A stretch of DNA of 64,000 bases, from NCBI RefSeq assembly GCF_018294505.1, contig NC_057808.1, forward strand, positions 357,294,696 through 357,358,695, given 5' to 3'. The DNA comes from Triticum aestivum (Eukaryota > Streptophyta > Magnoliopsida > Poales > Poaceae). The notes beneath the pieces were generated by a model. It saw nothing but the letters and a program-made list of their open reading frames with translations, was not told where the DNA came from and searched no databases. The translations under genes and the position numbers were made by a program. Each line of letters starts with the position of its first letter. The first letter of the stretch is position 1. Positions 57,688 through 64,000 of the stretch are shown here, piece after piece.

Positions 57688-60494
57688 AGCATCCCCAAGC
57701 TTAATTCCTGCTCGTCCTCGAGTAGGTAAATGATAAAAACAGAATTTTTGATGTGGAATGCTACTTGGCATAATTTCAATGTAATTCTTCTTAATTGTGG
57801 TATGAATATTCAGATCCGAAAGATTCAAGACAAAAGTTTAATATTGACATAAAAATAATAATACTTCAAGCATACTAACTAAGCAATTATGTCTTCTCAA
57901 AATAACATGGCCAAAGAAAGTTATCCCTACAAAATCATATAGTTTGGCTATGCTCTATCTTCACCACACAAAATATTTAAATCATGCACAACCCCGATGA
58001 CAAGCCAAGCAAATGTTTCATACTTTTGACGTTCTCAAACTTTTTCAATCTTCACGCAATACATGAGCGCGAGCCATGGACATAGCACTATATGTGGAAT
58101 AGAATGGTGGTTGTGGAGAAGACAAAAAGGAGAAGATAGTCTCACATCAACTAGGCGTATCAACGGGCTATGGAGATGCCCATCAATAGATATCAATGTG
58201 AGTGAGTAGGGATTGCCATACAACGGATGCACTAGAGCTATAAGTATATGAAAGCTCAACAAAAGAAACTAAGTGGGTGTGCATCCAACTCGCTTGCTCA
58301 CGAAGACCTAGGGCATTTTGAGGAAGCCCATCATTGGAATATACAAGCCAAGTTCTATAATGAAAATTTCCCACTAGTATGTGAAAGTGATATTATAGGA
58401 GACTCTCTATCATGAAGATCATGGTGCTACTTTGAAGCACAAGTGTGGTAAAAGGATGGTAACATTGTCCCTTCTCTCTTTTTCTCTCTTTTTCTTATTT
58501 GGGCCTTTTCTTTTTTATGGCCTCTTTTTTTCGTCCGGAGTCTCATCCCGACTTGTGGGGGAATCATAGTCTCCATCATCCTTTCCTCACTTGGGACAAT
58601 GCTCTAAAAATGATGATCATCACACTTTTATTTTCTTACAACTCAACAATTACAACTCAATACTTAGAACAAAATATGACTCTATGTGAATGCCTCCGAC
58701 GGTGTACAGGGATATGCAATGAATCAAGAGTGACATGTATGAAACAATTATGAACGGTGGCTTTGCCACAAATACAATGTCAACTACATGATCATGCAAA
58801 GCAATATGACAATGATGGAGCGCACCATAGTAAACGGAACGGTGGTAAGTTGCATGGCAATATATCTCGGAATGGCTATGGAAATGCCATGATAGGTAGG
58901 TATGGTGGCTGTTTTGAGGAAGGTATATGGTGGGTGTATGATACCGGCGAAAAGTGCGCGGTATTAGAGAGGCTAGCAATGGTGGAAGGAAGAAGAGTGC
59001 ATATAATCCATGGACTCAACATTAGTCATAAAGAACTCATATACTTATTGCAAAAATCTACAAGTTATCAAAGCAACGTATTACGCGCATGCTCCTAGGG
59101 GGATAGATTGGTAGGAAAAGACCATCGCTCGTCCCCGACCGCCACTTATAAGGAAGACAATCAATAAATAAATCATGCTCCGACTTCATCACATAACGGT
59201 TCACCATACGTGCATGCTACGGGAATCACAAACTTTAACACAAGTATTTCTCAAATTCAAAACTACTCAACTAGCATGACTTTAATATCACCATCTTCAT
59301 ATCTCAAAACAATTATCAAGCATCAAACTTCTCATAGTATTCAACACACTCATAAGAATTTTTCTTTTACTAATCTTGTATGCCTATTATTGTTAAAGCA
59401 AACTACCATGCTGTTTTGTAGGACTCTCAAAATGATCTAAGTGAGGCATGAGAGAACAATAGTTTCTATAAAACAAAATCACCACCGTGCTCTAAAAGAT
59501 ATAAGCGAAGCAGTAGAGCAAAAACCATATAACTCAAAAGATATAAGTGAAGCACATAGAGTATTCTAATAATTTCCGAATCATGTGTCTCTCTCTCAAA
59601 AGGTGTGTACAGCAAGGATTATTGTGGTAAACTAAAAAGCAAAGACTCAAATCATACAAGACGCTCCAAGCAAAACACATATCATGTGGTGAATAAAAAT
59701 ATAGCTCCAAGTAAAGTTACCGATGGAAGTAGACGAAAGAGGGGATGCCTTCCGGGGCATCCCCAAGCCTTGGCTTTTAGGTGTCCTTAGATTATCTTGG
59801 GGGTGCCATGGGCATCCCCAAGCTTAGGCTCTTGCCACTCCTTGTTCCATAATCCATCAAATCTTTCACCCAAAACTTGAAAACTTCACAACAAAAAACT
59901 TAACAGAAAATCTCGTGAGCTCCGTTAGCGAAAGAAAACAAAAGACCACTTCAAGGTACTGTAATGAACTCATTATTTATTTATATTGGTGTTAAACCTA
60001 CTGTATTCCAACTTCTCTATGGTTTATAAACTATTTTACTAGCCATAGATTCATCAAAATAAGCAAACAACACACGAAAAACAGAATCTATCAAAAACAG
60101 AACAGTCTGTAGTAATCTGTAACTAACGCAAACTTCTGATACTCCAAAAATTCAGCCAAAATAGGAAGACCTAGAAAGTTTGTTTATTGATCATCAGCAA
60201 TTGGAATCAATATTTTATCACGTTCTGGTGATTTTTAACAATTATTTTCGTGAACAGAAAGTTTCTGGAATTTTCTGCAAGATCAAATAACTATCATCCA
60301 AGAAGATCCTAGAGGTTAAACTTGGCACAAACACTAATTAAAACATAAAAAAGACATCTAACCAGAGGCTAGATCAAAGATTTATTCCTAAACAGAAGCA
60401 AAAAAGCAAAAAAAAACTAAAAATAAAATTGGGTTGCCTCCCAACAAGCGCTATCGTTTAACGCCCCTAGCTAGGCATAATAGCAAGGATAGAT
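57688..60494 (-). other. Non-coding internal region of the Sabrina-like element
   Basis: 2.8 kb aligning with 4256-6242 and with 1-1070. ORFs in it (58650-58979 and 58757-59098, for example) differ between copies in frame and length and show no domain. Confidence 0.7.
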
Positions 60495-61280
60495 CTAGGT
60501 ATTGCCATCTTTGGTAGGCAATTCTTCAATGAGGCATCTATCATCCTTAGAAGTTTCTTTCTTTTTATTAATTATCAAACTTTTTGGCACAAGATCGAAA
60601 AGTTCATTTGTAGCAAATGGTTCCTTAATAATAGCAAAAAGATTGGGATGAATACTTATAGATTTGAGATCCGCAGTTTCCTTACTAGAGGATTCACCCT
60701 TATTTTTAGGAACATACATAAGCTTGGCAATTTTAGTTGGAGGACTTGGAGTATTCTTTATGGAAGAAAAAGCGGTTCCCAAGTTGGTAATGATACCCTC
60801 AAGTTTATCGATTCTAGTGGAATCTTGATTTATTCTTTCATTAACTATGGGTTCCTTCTCCTTAATATTTTTCAACGTGACTCCTACTTTAGATCCATAT
60901 TGGGTAATTCGGTTATGAATCTTTTTATCCAAATTTTCAATTAACTCTACGGTACCAACTTTATTTTCAATAATTTCAAGTCTTTGCATTACATGCTCCA
61001 AAGTTAACATGGTTCCATTAACCAAAAGAGGTGGTGAGCCAAACAAATCTATCAAAGCATTATAGGAATCAAAAGTATGGCTACCCAAGAAATTCCCTCC
61101 GGTAATGGTATCAAGGATATATTTGTACCAAGGAGTAGCGCCTACATAAAAATTGCGGAGAACGGAAGTAGATTGCTTCCGGGTAGATCTATTTTGAGCA
61201 TTGCAAATTCTATACCAAGCGTCTTTTAGATTTTCTCCCTCCCTTTGCTTAAAATTTAGAACTTCATTCTCGGGAGACAA
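60495..61280 (-). CDS. Gag-like protein of the Sabrina-like element
   Basis: A 261-residue minus-strand ORF. Residues about 1-75 match the Retrotrans_gag pattern: FKQREGENLKDAWYRI, then LRNFYVGATPWYKYILDTIT and GGNFL. The middle is predicted helical (VMQRLEIIENKVGTVELIEN). No zinc knuckle or protease follows. The true start may lie upstream in another frame (MASPLSS at 61300), implying a frameshift near the start. Gag would form the RNA-packaging particle, possibly supplied with pol by another element. Confidence 0.75.
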   Translation of the reverse strand: MSPENEVLNFKQREGENLKDAWYRICNAQNRSTRKQSTSVLRNFYVGATPWYKYILDTITGGNFLGSHTFDSYNALIDLFGSPPLLVNGTMLTLEHVMQRLEIIENKVGTVELIENLDKKIHNRITQYGSKVGVTLKNIKEKEPIVNERINQDSTRIDKLEGIITNLGTAFSSIKNTPSPPTKIAKLMYVPKNKGESSSKETADLKSISIHPNLFAIIKEPFATNELFDLVPKSLIINKKKETSKDDRCLIEELPTKDGNT

Positions 61281-61464
61281 GGAGAAGATAGAGGACTAGC
61301 CATAACGACAAAGCGAGCGGAAAAGAGGCAAACGGAAAAGAGAGGGCGAATAAAACGGCAAAGGTGAAGTGGGGGAGAGGAAAACGAGAGGCAAATGGCA
61401 AGTAATGTAATGCGGGAGATAAGGGTTTGTGATGGGTACTTGGTATGTTGACTTTTGCGTAGAC

Positions 61465-61482
61465 TCCCCGGCAACGGCGCTA
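61465..61482 (-). other. Second, mutated copy of the primer-binding site
   Basis: TCCCCGGCAACGGCGCTA matches the site at 61534 except for the last C (T here), 69 bp further from the LTR. The flanks (GCGTAGAC before, GAAATGG after) are also related, so the leader carries a tandem duplication. Confidence 0.7.
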
Positions 61483-61533
61483 GAAATGGCTCGTTGTCGG
61501 GAGTCCAAATCTTGACTTGACCTTGCGTAAGCC

Positions 61534-61551
61534 TCCCCGGCAACGGCGCCA
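61534..61551 (-). other. tRNA-Asp primer-binding site
   Basis: TCCCCGGCAACGGCGCCA equals the 3' end of plant tRNA-Asp with CCA, 11 bp from the LTR at 61563. Confidence 0.85.
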
Positions 61552-61562
61552 GAAATCCTTCT

Positions 61563-63147
61563 TGCTACCTCTTGAGTATTGCGTTGGTTTTCCCTTGAAG
61601 AGGAAAGGGTGATGCAGCAAAGTAGCGTAAGTATTTCCCTCAGTTCTTGAGAACCAAGGTACCAATCCAGTAGGAGGCCACGCACGAGTCCCTCGCACCT
61701 ACACAAACAAATAAATCCTCGCAACCAACGCGATAAGTGGTTGTCAATCCCTACATGGTCACTTACGAAAGTGAGATCTGATAGATATGATAAGATAATA
61801 TTTTTGGTATTTTTATGATAAAGATGCAAAGTAAAGAAAGTAAAATAAAAACGATGCTAGAAATAACATGTTGACGGGAGATTAATATGATGGAAAATAG
61901 ACCCGGGGGCCATAGGTTTCACTAGTGGCTTCTCTCAAGAGCATAAGTATTTTACGGTGGGTGAACAAATTACTGCTGAGAAATTGACAGAATTGAGCAT
62001 AGTTATGAGAATATCTAGGTATGATCATGTATATAGGCATCACGTCCGAGACAAGTAGACCGACTCCTGCCTGCATCTACTACTATTACTCCACACATCG
62101 ACCGCTATCCAGCATGCAGCTAGAGTATTAAGTTCATAAGAACAGAGTAACGCTTTAAGCAAGATGACATGATGTAGAGGGATAAACTCATGCAATATGA
62201 TATAAACCCCATCTTGTTATCCTCGATGGCAACAATACAATACGTGCCTTGCTGCCCCTACTGTCACTGGGAAAGGACACCGCAAGATTGAACACAAAGC
62301 TAAGGACTTCTCCCATTGCAAGAAAGATCAATCTAGTAGGCCAAACCAAACTGATAATTCGAAGAGACTTGCAAAGATAACCAATCATACATAAAAGAAT
62401 TCAGAGAAGATTCAAATATTGTTCATAGATAAACTTGATCATAAACCCACAATTCATCGGTCTCAACAAACACACCGCAAAAAGAAGAGTACATCGAATA
62501 GATCTCCACAAGAGAGGGGGAGAACATTGTATTGAGATCCAAAAAGAGAGAAGAAGCCATCTAGCTAATAACTATGGACCCGAAGGTCTGAGGTAAACTA
62601 CTCACACTTCATCGGAGAGGCTATGGTGTTGATGTAGAAGCCCTCCGTGATCGATGCCCCCTCCGGCGGAGCTCCGGAACAGGCCCCAAGATGGGATCTC
62701 ACGGGTACAGAAGGTTGCGGCGGTGGAATTAGGTTTTTGGCTCCGTATCTGGTAGTTTGGGGGTACGTAGGTATATATAGGAGGAAGAAGTATGTCGGTG
62801 GAGCAACAAGGGCCCCACGAGGGTGGAGGGCGCGCCTGGGGGGTAGGCGCGCCCCCTACCTCGTGGCCTCCTGTTTGATGTCTTGACGTAGGGTCCAAGT
62901 CCTCTGGATCTCGTTCGTTCCAAAAATCACGTTCCCGAAGGTTTCATTCTGTTTGGACTCCATTTGATATTCTTTTTCTGCGAAACTCTTAAATAGGCAA
63001 AGAACAGCAATTCTGGGCTGGGCCTCCAGTTAATAGGTTAGTCCCAAAAATAATATAAAAGTGTATAATAAAGCCCAATAATGTCCAAAACAGAATATAA
63101 TATAGCATGGAACAATCAAAAATTATAGATATGTTGGATACGTATCA
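61563..63147 (-). repeat. Sabrina-like 5' LTR
   Basis: 1585 bp, partner of 56093-57687, minus-strand TGATACGTATCC to AGGTAGCA, with a TATATATACC box near 62770. Confidence 0.93.
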
Positions 63148-64000
63148 CACACCTTCCAGACCCTCTCCTTTTTCTTGGGCCCGGTTGAGAGGGGTATCCC
63201 ACTTGGGCCTCATCGGAGAAGTAGGGCTTTCGGCTGCAAGCTGGTGTTGCTTCTCCTGCAGAAGGAGCGTGAACCGTTTAGGAATGTCTAGTCGGCTAGA
63301 TATGGAGCTAAATGTAAGGAGGTAAAAGAGTAATTACCAGTAGTCTAATCAATTTCCTCGTGATCTGGTCCGTGTAAAAAACCTTCTTTTCCTTGTCCCA
63401 CTTGTAGCGGGCCCTCATGAAGTCACGCTCCAAGGGGTTGGTGAACTTCGCGAAGGGGTCTGGGAGACCCGCGGCTTCATGTTCCGCGTCCTCCTTATCC
63501 CATTTGGGCCTTTTACCAAGGTAGCCACGGCTTCCGAGGCGATGCTTCCCCGTGTTCCTTTGCTGAAGGCTCTTGAATTTCACAGCCTTAGCCTTGGCTG
63601 CCTCGGTAGCGCAAGTGTCCTTGAACTTTTCGAACCCCTCTTCCGTAAGTGTCGGATTTTCCTCCAGAATCTTGGACAGGGTTTCCTCAGCCTCAATAGC
63701 TCATTTCACCCTCCCTTTCCAGGAGGCCAAATCATTGCTGAACATGCCCATGGCGTGATTGTTAATCTTTTTCATCTTCGGATCATCCCACGGTTGTTCT
63801 ATGTTATCATCCCGGTCGGGGAACTTGAATCTCTTGTGCAACTTCGTCAGAAGCAACTGCGTCAAATGTTCTTTACTCCTTAAGTCATCGTCGTTGATGC
63901 TCGCGCATTCCCGTAGGTTGCATCCTACTTGGTTCCCATAGCACTTGCGAGGTTCTACCGGCTCTAATGGCTAAAACTTGCCAGGTGCCATCTTTGTGAT
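63148..64000 (-). pseudogene. CACTA C ORF2 N-terminal part: Transposase_24-like
   Basis: Minus strand from the window edge. A frame with APGKF, a stop at 63973-63971, then RKCYGNQVGCNLRECAS, LTQLLLTKLHKRFKFPDRD, KINNHAMGMFSNDLASWKGR, another stop near 63700, ETLSKILEENPTL, RGYLGKRPKWDKEDAEHEA and FTNPLERDFMRARYKWDKEK. It ends in an intron-like stretch after 63330. The WxxP-K...WKxxLKxxF and RGYxGKxPxWxKED phrases fit the plant Ptta/En/Spm Transposase_24 domain. Continues beyond the window. The plus-strand ORF 63479-63883 is a shadow. Confidence 0.7.

Larger units (their letters stand above)
56093..63147 (-). mobile_element. Complete Sabrina-like Gypsy element (non-autonomous)
   Basis: 7055 bp with LTRs of 1595 and 1585 bp and target duplication CACAC (56088-56092 and 63148-63152). 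A tRNA-Asp primer site (61534-61551) precedes a gag-like ORF. The remaining internal region (57688-60494) has no protease, RT or integrase. Missing pol is the usual state of Sabrina elements. The two LTRs are nearly identical apart from a G-run, which points to a recent insertion. Confidence 0.93.
53824..64000 (-). mobile_element. CACTA C: 3' part of a second CACTA transposon (runs off right edge)
   Basis: The left terminus is CACTACTAGGGAAAAGCC at 53824, followed by subterminal motifs. Minus-strand coding parts in order right to left: a Transposase_24-like region (64000-63300), a Lys-rich linker, a Ulp1-like protease region (55.9-54.86 kb) and a small membrane protein (54576-54328). The 7-kb Sabrina-like element splits the linker. 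The transposase gene would be to the right of the window. Its ends and ORFs differ from CACTA A, so it is a different family. Confidence 0.85.

Noticed and set aside
61534..61551. tRNA-Asp gene
   Set aside because: Only the 18 bases of the 3' end are present, at the place of a retroelement primer site; no cloverleaf upstream.

Overview
The window looks like intergenic heterochromatin of a large-genome grass, most probably a Triticeae species (wheat, Aegilops or barley group). The evidence is a dense nest of Angela/BARE/WIS-type Copia, Sabrina-like Gypsy and Triticeae-style CACTA elements, with introns, TATA boxes and poly-A tails and no prokaryotic gene organisation. Family names come from recognition of terminal sequences and proteins, not from a search. 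I see no complete, intact host gene. Almost every element ORF carries frameshifts or stops.

Layout. (1) 1-6242: Sabrina-like Gypsy sequence, with one LTR (2671-4255) flanked by internal sequence on both sides. (2) 6243-36466: a minus-strand CACTA transposon (CACTA A). Its right terminus is at 36466; its left end is missing or outside the window. It encodes a small coiled-coil/membrane protein (35.6-35.1 kb), a TNP2-type transposase (26.7-23.4 kb, first codons at 34.94 kb) and an ORF2 with a Ulp1-like cysteine-protease end (9.8-6.35 kb). It is split by two insertions: a solo Gypsy LTR (12230-22556, TSD TTGAT), itself split by a near-complete Angela-type Copia element (13785-22512, TSD CCTCC); and a non-autonomous LTR element (26659-34933, TSD GCCGG). 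The latter carries an antisense B3-domain-like pseudogene and, inserted in it, an inverted solo LTR of its own family (27621-28501, TSD GAGGC). (3) 36516-37080: an antisense 3' LINE fragment. (4) About 37.2-49.43 kb: a plus-strand LINE whose reverse-transcriptase/zinc-finger segment is present as five tandem ~1.5 kb copies. (5) 49434-53823: 4.4 kb of low-copy-looking DNA with a possible host first exon, a Stowaway-type MITE remnant and a LINE endonuclease fragment. (6) 53824-64000: the 3' part of a second minus-strand CACTA (CACTA C), containing a 7-kb Sabrina-like element (56093-63147, TSD CACAC).

Taken together this is a record of layered insertions whose relative order can be read from matching target-site duplications. 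The most unusual items are the LINE tandem array, the antisense B3-like gene in a retroelement, and small single-membrane-span proteins in both CACTA elements.
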